DNA of 59,536 nt. Origin: Pseudomonadaceae bacterium (GTDB lineage: Bacteria; Pseudomonadota; Gammaproteobacteria; Pseudomonadales; Pseudomonadaceae). The notes beneath the pieces are model-generated. The model did not search any database. It saw only the letters and a program-made list of their open reading frames with translations, and was not told the origin of the DNA. Of the stretch, positions 9,079 to 18,192 are shown one piece after another. Positions within the stretch are counted from its first letter, which is position 1. Each line of letters opens with the position of its first letter. The translations under genes were made by a program, and so were the position numbers. Location: contig JAUVZY010000003.1 of NCBI GenBank assembly GCA_030602315.1, forward strand, positions 1-59,536, written 5' to 3'.

Positions 9079-9576
9079 TTACAGGTAGCCCTGTTCCGCC
9101 AGCGACACGCAGCTCTCGTGCCCTACCATGATATGGTCCAGGGTTCGCACCCCGACCAAATCTAAGGCGTCCCGCAATTTGTAAGTCAGGGTGATATCCG
9201 CTTGGCTGGGCTCCGGATCACCGGACGGGTGGTTGTGAACCAGCACCATCGCTGCGGCGTTATGCTGTAAGGCCGCCTTGATGATCTCGCGGGGATAGAC
9301 GCTGGCGCTGTCCAGGGTGCCCCGGAACAGCTCATGGAAGGCGATCACCCGGTGCCGGCTGTCGAGCAGGAGCAGGGCGAATACCTCATGCTCGTAGCCG
9401 GCCAACAACGTCTGCAAGTGTCCGAACACCTCCTGCGGTGAGGTCAGTGCTCGCCCCCGGCGCAGACGCAGATTCGCCAACTGCCGCGCCATCAGCAGGA
9501 TGTCGGTTTCCGTAACCGGCGATTCGACCAGGTAGGTGCCGGTCGATTCACTGGCCTTAAGCTTGTGCAGGCGCAT
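9079..9576 (-). CDS. radC: Short RadC-type JAB/MPN protein
   Basis: A 165-residue protein containing only the JAB1/MPN domain of RadC-like proteins. The metal motif is complete: E82 (FHELFRG), H114 and H116 (LVHNHPSGD) and D127 (SQADIT). The N-terminal helix-hairpin-helix part of chromosomal RadC is absent, as in the short RadC copies common on plasmids and integrative elements. AAGGAG precedes ATG 9576; the longer open frame above it is antisense-like. It is part of the leftward DNA-processing operon. The biochemical role of RadC is still unsettled. Confidence 0.88.
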   Translation of the reverse strand: MRLHKLKASESTGTYLVESPVTETDILLMARQLANLRLRRGRALTSPQEVFGHLQTLLAGYEHEVFALLLLDSRHRVIAFHELFRGTLDSASVYPREIIKAALQHNAAAMVLVHNHPSGDPEPSQADITLTYKLRDALDLVGVRTLDHIMVGHESCVSLAEQGYL

Positions 9577-10498
9577 GGTGGGCTCCTTGAAGGTTATCGG
9601 TCGGTGGGGGATGGCGCTGGGCTTGCGCGTCCAGCTTCTCGGCCAGGCTGGTTTTCCCAGAACGCTGGGGAGTGTTGGTGGCTGGAGATGGAGGTTCTTC
9701 GGCGGGGTAGAACTCCTCGGCGACGGCGCCAGCGTCTTCCTCGCTGTCCTCGAAGGCGCCATTGCCAAAGCCACGCTGCGCCGCTTCATCCAAGGCAGCT
9801 TGGCCGAAGCCAGCTGCATGCCTCTGCGCATCAAGCTCATTGGCGATGTGCAGCGCCTCCTCCATGTCCAAGCCGCTGCGAACCGTGAGGTCGACATAGA
9901 AGATCGGCGTGCCATGGCTCTGGCGAGTCGACTTGCCACGCAGACGTAGCTCTAGTGGCAGGCATGCCAGGCGGTTTCCAGAGATGGCCTGGAAGTAATG
10001 CAGCCGGGCGGCGAGGGTGCGGATGCTGTTGAAACCGGTGGTGCGGAACACGAAGCTGCCCAGTGGATCGTCATCTCCAATGACCACGTTCAGTCGGCCA
10101 TAAGGCTTGCAAGCACCACCTTTAGCCAGCGGGCAGGCGTCCGGCGAAGGGCAGGGCAGCGACTGCATGCCCTCCTGGGTAACGCGCTTGCAGGTCTCAC
10201 CATTGCCCACGCACAGCGGCCGTCCGGACTGGCGGTCGAACAAGGTGTAATCGGCGCGAAAATTTAGCGCCGGTTCGTTGAACAGCAGGCGCACCGGAAT
10301 GCTGCGCAGCTTGTCGTCCTTGCCCTGGCGCAGCTCATCGTCGAGCGGGTGCAGCAGCCAGCCGTCCTTGCCTTGTACTTGGGAGGTGATGGTGAACTGG
10401 TCATCCTTCTCTGGCAGACGCTTGCCGTTCTTCTCGATGACCCTGCCGATGGAGATCCGCCCCAGCACCGGTGGGGTGATAGCTAGGCCCTTGAGCAT
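9557..10498 (-). CDS. Cys-rich RDF-like (gp3-like) protein, function uncertain
   Basis: A 313-residue protein. A Cys cluster in the middle (CVGNGETCKRV, then CPSPDACPLAKGGACKPYG) looks like a metal site, and the family is often labelled a hydrolase or metal-binding protein; I think it resembles phage gp3-type recombination directionality factors. The C-terminal 90 residues are acidic and low in complexity. CAGGAG precedes ATG 10498. It overlaps the radC start by about 20 bases and follows the YqaJ exonuclease, the place where phages usually keep a single-strand annealing protein. Function remains open. Confidence 0.7.
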   Translation of the reverse strand: MLKGLAITPPVLGRISIGRVIEKNGKRLPEKDDQFTITSQVQGKDGWLLHPLDDELRQGKDDKLRSIPVRLLFNEPALNFRADYTLFDRQSGRPLCVGNGETCKRVTQEGMQSLPCPSPDACPLAKGGACKPYGRLNVVIGDDDPLGSFVFRTTGFNSIRTLAARLHYFQAISGNRLACLPLELRLRGKSTRQSHGTPIFYVDLTVRSGLDMEEALHIANELDAQRHAAGFGQAALDEAAQRGFGNGAFEDSEEDAGAVAEEFYPAEEPPSPATNTPQRSGKTSLAEKLDAQAQRHPPPTDNLQGAHHAPAQA

Positions 10499-10587
10499 GG
10501 TGATTCTCCTGAAAATGAAAAAAGGCCAGCCATGCAGCGCGAACTGCATGGGGCTGGCCAAGGGGGAAGGGGGGATGGAGGAGGGAA

Positions 10588-11592
10588 TCAGCCGACCAGG
10601 AAACGCCGCGCGCCGGGTTTCAGTAGCGGGTACTTGGCCTGCAGGTACGGCTTGTCCTGGAGCAGTTGAGCGACATCGAGACCGATGCTGTCCTTGGCCT
10701 TGCGCCAGCTGACGTAGCCGCTTGTGAATTCCGCCCGACTGGCATCGCCCATGGCTTGCTGCAGAATCTGCTTGAGCTCCGCCTCGCGCTTTTCCTTGTC
10801 GGCAATCGACTGGCGCAGGGCTTTCAGCTCGATGAAGGCCGCGCTCAAGCCAGCGTTGCTGCGGAAGTCGACGGTTTGGCCGTTGTCCTCCGGGTAGAGG
10901 GAGCGCAGGGCTGCTTCGGCGGAAGCTGTTCCGTCAGCCGGTGGTGGCGTGTCGGTCTCCACGTAGTGCCAGAACCTGCGTTCCAGCTCGATTAGGCGCG
11001 CGATCATTTGGTCGTCTCGCTCGATACGATGAATCTCAAGATGCTGGCCGCCGATGAGCACCGCCACGTCAGCGGCCGCTTTGCCGGTGACGGCAAGCTG
11101 GTGCATAACCTGCAGTTGTACGTACTCGGGCACGCCCTCTTTCCAGAGGCGTGCTCCATTTATGCCGGCGGTCTTGCATTCGAGGATTTGCACATCGTCG
11201 GCGCCGGTCACTTCGCGGTCTATGTTCGCCAACATCCAGGACAGCTCAGGCTCTGGATGCTGCAAGACGGCGTTGATCCGACGAACCTTCTTGTGGGCGC
11301 GTCTGCTGTAATGCCAAGCCACCAGTGGTTCAAGCACCGTGCCCCAGTACATGGGGCTATCCTCATCCAGCGGGTCAGCCTTGGGCAGCGCAGCATCCCG
11401 ACCGGTCTTCTCCAGCCAAAGCTCAAGCTGAGACTTATAGGGATTCAGGCCCACAGCCGCGGCCGCGTCCGAGCTACCGATGCCTTGTTTGCGGATCTGC
11501 AGCCATTCTTCACGTGGTAGCTCCTTGGTGCTGACCAGGCGCAGGGCAGGGCGTTTCTTGCTGGTGTTGCTATCCAATGAATTTGCTTTCAT
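10588..11592 (-). CDS. YqaJ-type viral recombinase exonuclease
   Basis: A 334-residue PD-(D/E)XK nuclease of the lambda-Exo/YqaJ type that resects double-stranded DNA for recombination. The N-terminal motif GIGSSDAAAAVGLNPY (about 38-53), D125 (LANIDRE) and E138-C-K140 (ILECKTA) form the active site. The C-terminal part is coiled and may hold a partner-binding region. I chose ATG 11592 with a GAGGTG site rather than an ATG 11 codons upstream. Such enzymes normally work with RecT or Bet, but no annealing protein is recognisable next to it. Confidence 0.88.
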   Translation of the reverse strand: MKANSLDSNTSKKRPALRLVSTKELPREEWLQIRKQGIGSSDAAAAVGLNPYKSQLELWLEKTGRDAALPKADPLDEDSPMYWGTVLEPLVAWHYSRRAHKKVRRINAVLQHPEPELSWMLANIDREVTGADDVQILECKTAGINGARLWKEGVPEYVQLQVMHQLAVTGKAAADVAVLIGGQHLEIHRIERDDQMIARLIELERRFWHYVETDTPPPADGTASAEAALRSLYPEDNGQTVDFRSNAGLSAAFIELKALRQSIADKEKREAELKQILQQAMGDASRAEFTSGYVSWRKAKDSIGLDVAQLLQDKPYLQAKYPLLKPGARRFLVG

Positions 11593-11661
11593 CGTATTCA
11601 CCTCATAAAAACGCCCGACCAGCACAGGGCTGACCGGGCGCGGGGTTGATGTGAGTGAGGG

Positions 11662-12630
11662 TTATGCAGCGAGCTGCAGCGCAGCATCCAAGGCGCGTTG
11701 TTTGATCTGAGCGCCCTGGCCAAACCAGGCCGAGTCCATGCGGTACTCGTTGCTGCGCGCACGGCGCTCGTGGTCGACGTACTCGGTCACGGCGTTGAGC
11801 AGGCCCCAGGCGGTACCGCGAGCCGAGTCCAGCTGGCTACCGCGACCACGGCCTTCGTACAGCGCCTGGACTTTGCGCAGGGCGCGCTCGTTGGGCAGTT
11901 GCTCCGGCAGAGCACCGGTCGGACTGGTTTCGCAGAGCACTTCCATGAAAAAGCCCAAGGCCTCATGCCACTGCACCTTGCGCTCGGCCAGGGCGCGCAT
12001 GCGATACATGAAGTCGTCCCATTGCGAGACGGCGATACCGAGCTGCTTCTTGACCGCCTTCGGATCAAAGCGGGTGTTATGCGGCACCTTGATCGCCCGG
12101 CTGCTGCCATCCAGGGCGATGGTCAGGGTGTTGTTGCAGACCACGCGCACGGTGGTAGGCGTTGCCGTGGTGGCCAGGGTGCCATCGCAGGACGTAGCCA
12201 GGAGAAGGTAGCCGTTGACCTGGTCGTTGCCCTTGAGCGCAGCACCTTGCCCGGTACGCGCCAGCGCCCAAAACTTGCGTCCACCTTTGAGCATGCCAGC
12301 GGTCTCCAACTCGTAGCCGGAGACCTCGGTTAGGTCTCGGTAGAACTCCAGCACTTCGCGTGGCTGCACGGTGTGATAGCGCTGCGAGACCACCGACAGC
12401 GGTGCCTTAGTGTCCGAACGGAAGAGCACTTTCTGCTCAGGGAAGGAGTGGATAGCGCCCAGATGCCCAGCGACTTCTGATTTGAAATGCACGGGGCTTT
12501 CGAGGATCTGCCAGTCCATGCCGGCTTCGCGTTGCCAGACTTCGATGGGCTGTTTCTGCGTGAGCTGATTGCCCAGGCCATGCCACGGGGTGGCGCCAGC
12601 GTAGGCCATGGTTTCGACGAGATGAGCCAT
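11662..12630 (-). CDS. DUF932 phage/plasmid-like protein
   Basis: A 322-residue member of the DUF932 (phage/plasmid-like, TIGR03299) family, seen on many conjugative and phage-like elements with unknown biochemical function. Recognisable features are the N-terminal PWHGLG motif, VSQRYHTVQPREVLEFY, and the conserved VRVVCNNTL segment. ATG 12630 follows an AGGA site; the longer open frame upstream is an overlap artefact. It is located in the exonuclease/RadC operon, so a part in DNA processing or establishment of the element is likely. Confidence 0.85.
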   Translation of the reverse strand: MAHLVETMAYAGATPWHGLGNQLTQKQPIEVWQREAGMDWQILESPVHFKSEVAGHLGAIHSFPEQKVLFRSDTKAPLSVVSQRYHTVQPREVLEFYRDLTEVSGYELETAGMLKGGRKFWALARTGQGAALKGNDQVNGYLLLATSCDGTLATTATPTTVRVVCNNTLTIALDGSSRAIKVPHNTRFDPKAVKKQLGIAVSQWDDFMYRMRALAERKVQWHEALGFFMEVLCETSPTGALPEQLPNERALRKVQALYEGRGRGSQLDSARGTAWGLLNAVTEYVDHERRARSNEYRMDSAWFGQGAQIKQRALDAALQLAA

Positions 12631-12722
12631 GTGAATGATTCCTTTGGTTGCAAGCCGGCATAAAGCGCTGCGCGAGACGCAGCACCGACCGGCGATTGGA
12701 ATGAGGAGTGGGTGAGCGCCAG

Positions 12723-13052
12723 TCAGGCCGGCAGGTTGAAGCGGTGACCGCAGAGCAGGCAGAGGTTGTGGGCTAAGACATGCCGGTCGAGCGACTCGCC
12801 CAACTGAGCGCCCAGCGCACAGCCACCAACCCCGCCGGCCAGGCCGCCGAGGATGGCGCCCGATACGGAACCGAGGGTGATGCCGAGGGGGCCGGCGATA
12901 GAGCCGATGGCCGCGCCAGCCTGGCCGCCGGCGAGGGCTGCGCTGATACCGCGCGCGGCACCGCCCACCGTGCCTATGGCTGCTCCAATTTTCATGGCTT
13001 GATGGAAGGAAGCGACTTTGGGGGAGTGACAGCGAGGGCACTGCAATGACAT
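12723..13052 (-). CDS. Zinc-ribbon and glycine-zipper protein
   Basis: A 109-residue protein. CPRCHSPK at the N-terminus and CLLCGHRF at the C-terminus can form a zinc ribbon whose two halves flank a long glycine-zipper hydrophobic core (about 20-85, for example GAAIGTVGGAARG). Such proteins are common on integrative elements; the function is unknown, perhaps membrane-associated. It is the first gene of the leftward DNA-processing run, with a plausible ribosome site (GGAGATT) before the ATG. Confidence 0.7.
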   Translation of the reverse strand: MSLQCPRCHSPKVASFHQAMKIGAAIGTVGGAARGISAALAGGQAGAAIGSIAGPLGITLGSVSGAILGGLAGGVGGCALGAQLGESLDRHVLAHNLCLLCGHRFNLPA

Positions 13053-13210
13053 GAGAATCTCCAGCTAGTTATGTCACTGCGGTTATGTAGGGCTGAAATA
13101 ATTTTGGCTCGAATCGTCAGACGATTAGACGCCTGCTAACGACCCGAAGCGGACGGTTGGACAAGACGGCAAGCGGCCAGGAGCGGTCATTGCGACCAGA
13201 TTCTTACTCG

Positions 13211-15007
13211 TCAAGAAAGCTGGTCGTACCGGAATGCACATCCAGTAAGTACGTCGGTTGGTTGATAATCTCCGCTCCAGCCTCGACTGCGACCGCGCTC
13301 AGAGATCAGATGTAGGTTCTTTCTGGCCCGCGACGACACCACATACATAAGCTTCTTAGCTGTCTCGACCTGGTTCGGATCGCTGAAATGGGGAACCATC
13401 CCTTCTAGCAGGCCATAGGCGATCACTGCGTCATACTCAGCGCCCTTGACCCCGTGGATCGTCGATACGGTGATACCAGTCCGGTCCGCAAGGACCTTCC
13501 TGAACATCGCCAATTCAGCGATCGCCTCCGCGCCTTCCTTGATGAGCTTGTCAATGCGCTTTTGCGAGCATTCAAAGAAAGCCTCGTGATGCTCCTGGAG
13601 TGCCGCGCAGGTGTGGCGATCGATTCCGAAAGTGGAACATAGCTGGTCGAAGAACACCCGGAGGAAGGCCAGGCCATCGGTCTCGGTGACGGTGATGGCG
13701 TTGCAGGCGCGCAGCAGTGTCTTGCGGTCCAAACCTGGAACCTCGACGCCGGCCTCGCTGAGGTCAGCGATTATCTCTCCCGCCCATCGCATCCGGCGTA
13801 CATAGAGCTGTGGGGACGCCTCCGTCAGAATGATCCGAGCGAGCTTGTACCAGAAATTGTCGACGTCGCGCGCAAAGGGCACCATGCCCGGGCCGTCGAA
13901 CGAATAAGCCGGAAGCGCCGCGACCAGCCTGCGTGTCATGCTTGCGAGATGGACCCACCAAGGCGCAACGATACAGACCTCATGCTGAGCGATCCCGAGT
14001 GTTTCAACGTTGAATTTGATGAGCCTTACAAGCTCTTCCTCCAGCGCGTCGCGGTGCGTCTGCTGATCGAACGACACCACGCTCGCGTAGTCTTTGTCCC
14101 TTCCCACCGCCTCAATCTTTGAAGGCCAGACGTTGTAATTGCCGAAATAGCTCACAATGCGCGATGACGACCGGTAATTGTCTGACAGCTCCATTTCATT
14201 GAAGGCGATGCCGCACTGCGCCCCAAAGTCCGCCGCCGTAATCGCATAGCCGCCAAGCGAGCCATAGATTGCCTGATTAGGATCGCCTACCAAGAAGGCG
14301 GACGCACCGCGTTTTGACGCTTTCAGGATCGACGCGAGGATTGCATACTGGATTTCTCGCGTATCCTGAAATTCATCGAGGAGTACGCATTCGAAGATCG
14401 AACCCAGCAGCACGCTGATCGACGGATTCTTTTCGATGAGTTGATAGGCGTAGAAAAGGATCAGTTCAAAATCGACCTGCCGCTCGGCACGAAGCGCCTT
14501 CCAATATGCCTGCAAAACTCCTCTAATGGCTTCATGCTTGTCGGTCTTGTTGCATGTCAGGACATAGCCGTTCGGCTTGAAATAATATGCGCAGTCGAAG
14601 CTGCTGAGCTTAGTGCCCTGCACCGCGCTGCAGAGTTCCTCGTGCATTCGTTCGGTGTCATGGGCATTGATCACCCGGAAACCGTGCTTGAGCGCCGAGT
14701 GATAGATTCCGTAGGGCTTTAAGATCCATTCGAGACAAAAGGAGTGGATCGTGCCAATCCAAAGCTGGCTCGTATCGACGCCAAGCTGCTCGATCCGTTC
14801 GTGAATCTCATCTGCAGCTCGGTGCGTGTAGGTGATCGCGACGACGCGTTTTTTGTCCGACTTAAGCTCCGACAACAGGCGGGCGATCTTATAGGTGAGG
14901 GTTCTCGTTTTACCGCTCCCCGGGCAGGCAACGAGGAAGACGCTGCCTGGATGCTCGATGGCTGCGACTTGGGCGTCGTTCAGATCTTTCCTGTCCCAGA
15001 CAAACAT
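13211..15007 (-). CDS. gajB: Gabija anti-phage helicase GajB
   Basis: A 598-residue UvrD/Rep-type superfamily 1 helicase. Motif I ACPGSGKT is at 27-34, motif Ia AITYTHRAADEI at 57-68, motif II DEFQ at 211-214, motif III VGDPNQAIYG and motif IV-like ELSDNYRSS follow, then motif V STIHGVKGAEYD and a motif VI-like YVVSSRARKN near the C-terminus. The ATG follows the gajA stop codon with no gap, so translation is probably coupled. In Gabija, GajB senses DNA ends made by GajA, hydrolyses nucleotides and joins a large GajA complex that blocks phages. Confidence 0.9.
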   Translation of the reverse strand: MFVWDRKDLNDAQVAAIEHPGSVFLVACPGSGKTRTLTYKIARLLSELKSDKKRVVAITYTHRAADEIHERIEQLGVDTSQLWIGTIHSFCLEWILKPYGIYHSALKHGFRVINAHDTERMHEELCSAVQGTKLSSFDCAYYFKPNGYVLTCNKTDKHEAIRGVLQAYWKALRAERQVDFELILFYAYQLIEKNPSISVLLGSIFECVLLDEFQDTREIQYAILASILKASKRGASAFLVGDPNQAIYGSLGGYAITAADFGAQCGIAFNEMELSDNYRSSSRIVSYFGNYNVWPSKIEAVGRDKDYASVVSFDQQTHRDALEEELVRLIKFNVETLGIAQHEVCIVAPWWVHLASMTRRLVAALPAYSFDGPGMVPFARDVDNFWYKLARIILTEASPQLYVRRMRWAGEIIADLSEAGVEVPGLDRKTLLRACNAITVTETDGLAFLRVFFDQLCSTFGIDRHTCAALQEHHEAFFECSQKRIDKLIKEGAEAIAELAMFRKVLADRTGITVSTIHGVKGAEYDAVIAYGLLEGMVPHFSDPNQVETAKKLMYVVSSRARKNLHLISERGRSRGWSGDYQPTDVLTGCAFRYDQLS

Positions 15008-17143
15008 CTAGAGGCTCGCCAGGATCGTGTTGATGCCGTCGGCCGGAAAGGCTTGTAGCATTTCGGCGCGGACCCCTGCAAAGTCGATCTCGCCGCGATG
15101 GTAGCGTCTGATTTGCGCGCGCATCGCGTCGATGTCCACTTCCGCGTGTAGTTGCGACTCGGCAAGGACCGAGACCCGATAGTCCAGTACACGCGCCCAC
15201 GTCTGGATGGATACCGGGAGATGTGCTTGGAAGATGGCGTCAAGGATGTAATCCGGAATGACAGTTTCTGGCGTAATCATTCGCCCCAGGATGATGGCGA
15301 ACCACCCCTTTCCGGCGTAACGTGCCATCATCAGCACCCGCGTCCCGAAACGTGCGATGTCGCCCGATTCCAGCTCCATTTTAGACGTCGCGATGGTGCC
15401 GCTATCCTTATAGACGTCGCCCAGCACCGAAACGACAGTGCCGACATTGCCGGCGGAAACGAAATCGACCTCGAAAGTGTGGTCGGCGAAGTGCGCCGTC
15501 AGCCAAGGATTCCCGTCACACAACTCCTTGAGCACTGCCTCGCGCTGGAGTCCCGCGATCTGTGACCCCAGTGCCTTCTTCTTTGCGGCCGCCTTATCGT
15601 CACTGTCGAGTATGTCCTTGGTCGTATCGATAAACGCGCGGTCAAGGTCGGTGATGATCGCACAGCGCTTGCGGATGCGCTCGTTATGGAAAAGCACCGC
15701 AACATTCTCGAAGCCAGTGCTGCGGATGTTGATCAAGCTGATCCCCAGCTCGTCCAGGCTGAGCCCGAACACTTTTTTAACGAGGATCGGGATAAGGATC
15801 TCCTCGGCGTCGCCCTCGACCAGGACCACGCTCTTGGCGAAGAGCAGATTGCTGCGGACCGCATCAAGGTAGCGCTGGATATTGCCAATCTGGCCGGCGT
15901 CAAGTCCCGCAGATGGCTGAAACACCTCGCATCGTCCGCCCTGCCGGCCGAGGATGTTGATGTTCACGACGTTGTTCACTTCGGATATGTGGGTCGAATG
16001 GGTCGAATAGATGATCTGGGTGTCATCAAAGTTCAGCCGGTCGAACAGCGTTTTCTGGATATGGGTGTGGATGTGCGCCTCCGGCTCCTCGATCACGAGG
16101 AAATTGGCGAAGGACTCTTTCTGCTTCTGATATTTGAACTCGAGCAGCTTCAACGTTAGGTAGATGAGGTTTGCACCGCCCAGGCTCAACTCGTGAATTG
16201 CGCCCTCATATTCTTCCTCGCTCTCGCCCACAAACAGCTTGAGCGACTGGAACAGGCGGTCGGCCTCGTCGGACAGATCCGAGCGGATCGAAAGTGATCG
16301 GGGGGAGTAGGTCTCGCCTGCCGCATCGGTGATGGTGTCGCGGATATCGGCGCGGATGGTTCCTACATCTGGTAGGCCCTCGATTGCATCGTTGAGCCCT
16401 TTGACGAGCGCGGTGATTGGCTCGAAGCTCTGCGGATCGATCTCACCGCTTCGACGCTTGAGCAGTGTTAGGAGGGGGTTGGTGCGGTTGTTCTGAAAGT
16501 CGGAGACCACATCGCGCAGTGCTTGCACGAAGGTGAAGCACACTTCGCGCGAGAGCGAGAGCATGCCCGGGATCACGCCCCCGATAGCGGGGATCGTCAG
16601 TTCTTGGGGAAATATTACCGCGTCGAAGTCGCCAACCAGTTGCCTGTAGGTTTCGGGATCGAGGAAGTTTGCGGTGCTCTTGCCGGTGAAGATCGTTTCA
16701 TAATCCGAAATGGTGATCTTCGAACGTGCCTCGGCGAGTCCTACCGTATCACCGGCGGCAAGGTCGGCCAGGGTCCGCCGGACTGCCGCCTTGGGGCGGA
16801 AAATAAGGTTGTAGGTCGCCTTGCCGATCGCACCGTCGGCGATGTTACCGGTCCCATGGAGAAAGAGGGACTGAATCGCCTCGTCCTGGGATACCTCATC
16901 GAACTCAAGGCTAATGACTATCCAGTGACCGCGCCAGTCGCCAAGGCCCCGGTGGAAGTCCTTCTCGTCGAGCCTATATGCCGCGCGCAGCAGCGTGTCG
17001 TCCAGCAAAAGACGCAACGCCCGGAACAGGTTTGTCTTGCCTGACCCGTTCTCGCCGATGATCGTGTTAACGCCCTTGTTGAAGACTACATTCGCGCGTT
17101 CGAAATTCCGGTAGTTGACGAGTTGTAACCTTGAAATATGCAC
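15008..17143 (-). CDS. gajA: Gabija anti-phage nuclease GajA (OLD family)
   Basis: A 711-residue overcoming-lysogenization-defect nuclease. The split ABC-type ATPase has Walker A GENGSGKT (30-37), signature LSLGG (319-323), Walker B FLVIEEPEAH (348-357) and the STHS histidine loop (380-383). The C-terminal TOPRIM nuclease has E443 (LVEGDAEE) and D499/D501 (ITDLDR). It starts with GTG at 17143. An OLD nuclease placed directly before a UvrD-like helicase defines Gabija (class 2 OLD). It is longer than the founding GajA of about 580 residues, with extra sequence in the ATPase arm and C-terminus. Confidence 0.9.
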   Translation of the reverse strand: MHISRLQLVNYRNFERANVVFNKGVNTIIGENGSGKTNLFRALRLLLDDTLLRAAYRLDEKDFHRGLGDWRGHWIVISLEFDEVSQDEAIQSLFLHGTGNIADGAIGKATYNLIFRPKAAVRRTLADLAAGDTVGLAEARSKITISDYETIFTGKSTANFLDPETYRQLVGDFDAVIFPQELTIPAIGGVIPGMLSLSREVCFTFVQALRDVVSDFQNNRTNPLLTLLKRRSGEIDPQSFEPITALVKGLNDAIEGLPDVGTIRADIRDTITDAAGETYSPRSLSIRSDLSDEADRLFQSLKLFVGESEEEYEGAIHELSLGGANLIYLTLKLLEFKYQKQKESFANFLVIEEPEAHIHTHIQKTLFDRLNFDDTQIIYSTHSTHISEVNNVVNINILGRQGGRCEVFQPSAGLDAGQIGNIQRYLDAVRSNLLFAKSVVLVEGDAEEILIPILVKKVFGLSLDELGISLINIRSTGFENVAVLFHNERIRKRCAIITDLDRAFIDTTKDILDSDDKAAAKKKALGSQIAGLQREAVLKELCDGNPWLTAHFADHTFEVDFVSAGNVGTVVSVLGDVYKDSGTIATSKMELESGDIARFGTRVLMMARYAGKGWFAIILGRMITPETVIPDYILDAIFQAHLPVSIQTWARVLDYRVSVLAESQLHAEVDIDAMRAQIRRYHRGEIDFAGVRAEMLQAFPADGINTILASL

Positions 17144-17170
17144 GAATAACGAACCCCCGCTTAGCCGTAG

Positions 17171-17320
17171 TTAGCCTGCCCAATTGAGCTGGAGCATTGT
17201 GCGCTCCCGTGGCTTGGTGGTGAAGACGCGGCTCAATCGCTTAGCAAAGCACCAATCGAATCCTGCATTGTGGGCGAACACAAGCGCCGCCGGCCCTGCA
17301 AAGGCTGCAGCCCCTGCGAT
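17171..17320 (-). pseudogene. Remnant of a DnaQ-like 3'-5' exonuclease
   Basis: On the minus strand the last 45 to 50 codons before the TAA at 17171 read ALVFAHNAGFDWCFAKRL, then a short tail. AHNAGFD matches the Exo II motif of DnaQ-family proofreading-type nucleases. No matching Exo I or upstream half is present in frame, so this is a 3' fragment. It lies between gajA and the frameshifted recombinase in a scar-like stretch that otherwise holds nothing I can identify. Confidence 0.4.
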
Positions 17321-17430
17321 GTTGATCGGGAGTAATCGGGGCAGACCACGATATTGATGCTGACGGGGAAGTCCAAAACTGACTCTACCGCCAGTAAGTG
17401 GCTGCTATTGGCCGTCGCCAGGTCATGCAG

Positions 17431-18050
17431 CTACACCTCTGTCTGCTCGGCCATCTCCAAAGCGTCGTCTACCTCGATGCCTAAGTATCTGACGGTGCTT
17501 TCCAGCTTCGTATGGCCCAGTAATAGTTGTACGGCCCTGAGGTTCTTCGTCCTGCGGTAGATCAGCGACGCCTTGGTTCGCCGCAGGGTGTGGGTGCCGT
17601 ACAAGGCTGGATCCAGACCAATCGCTGTCACCCAGGCTTTGACGATCCGTGCGTACTGTCTGGTGGAAATGTGTTCCGAGCGTGTGAGCCTGCTTGGAAA
17701 CAAGAAGTCCTCATTTCGGAGCTTCGCACGGCGTATCCAAGCCTCCACCGCTGAGCGTGTCTGCTCTTTGATTTCAAACTGCACCGAACGATGGGTTTTC
17801 TGCTGCATCATGATAGCTCTTGGTGAGACGTGCTCCCCGTGGGCTATGTCCCGCACGCGTAGCCTGTGAGGTCGCATGCGCGTAGCTTGCTATCGATTGC
17901 CAGGTCAAAAAGAGCCAGATCCCTAGTTTTCTCCGCAAGCTGGAGTTTGACGCAGATGGCCCAGATATCCCTGATTCGGAGCGGGGCTTTCTGACCGACA
18001 AGCTTCCCCTTGTTCCATGGCTCGTGGCTGATGGCGGCTGTCGCTTTCAT
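17431..18050 (-). pseudogene. Frameshifted small tyrosine recombinase
   Basis: The 5' part (ATG 18050, MKATAAISHEPWNKGK) runs to DSKLRACDLTGYACGT and stops. The next frame picks up RLRVRDIAHGEH and continues to the end, holding GTHTLRRTK (H-R pair), LLLGHTKLE (His) and STVRYLG (Tyr). Together they make a recombinase of about 205 residues of a type widespread on Pseudomonas islands. The break at about 17877-17890 looks like a small deletion, so the enzyme is probably inactive. It marks an older mobile-element edge beside the Gabija genes. Confidence 0.8.
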
Positions 18051-18192
18051 GGCTTGTCCTCCTCGGTGAGGAAGTACAAGCATGGTGCCGGCGGGCGAGG
18101 GGCGCTATCCGACCCGAAGCAGCCGTTCGCCAGGGCGGAGAATGGCTGGTTCCTGCCTGACTGTAAGAAGCTATGAAGTGTTGTAGCTCATC

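Noticed and set aside
15008..17143. Assignment of the ATPase to a retron, PARIS or RecF system
   Set aside because: No reverse transcriptase, msr-like RNA or DUF4435 partner is present; the TOPRIM nuclease plus adjacent UvrD helicase fits Gabija.
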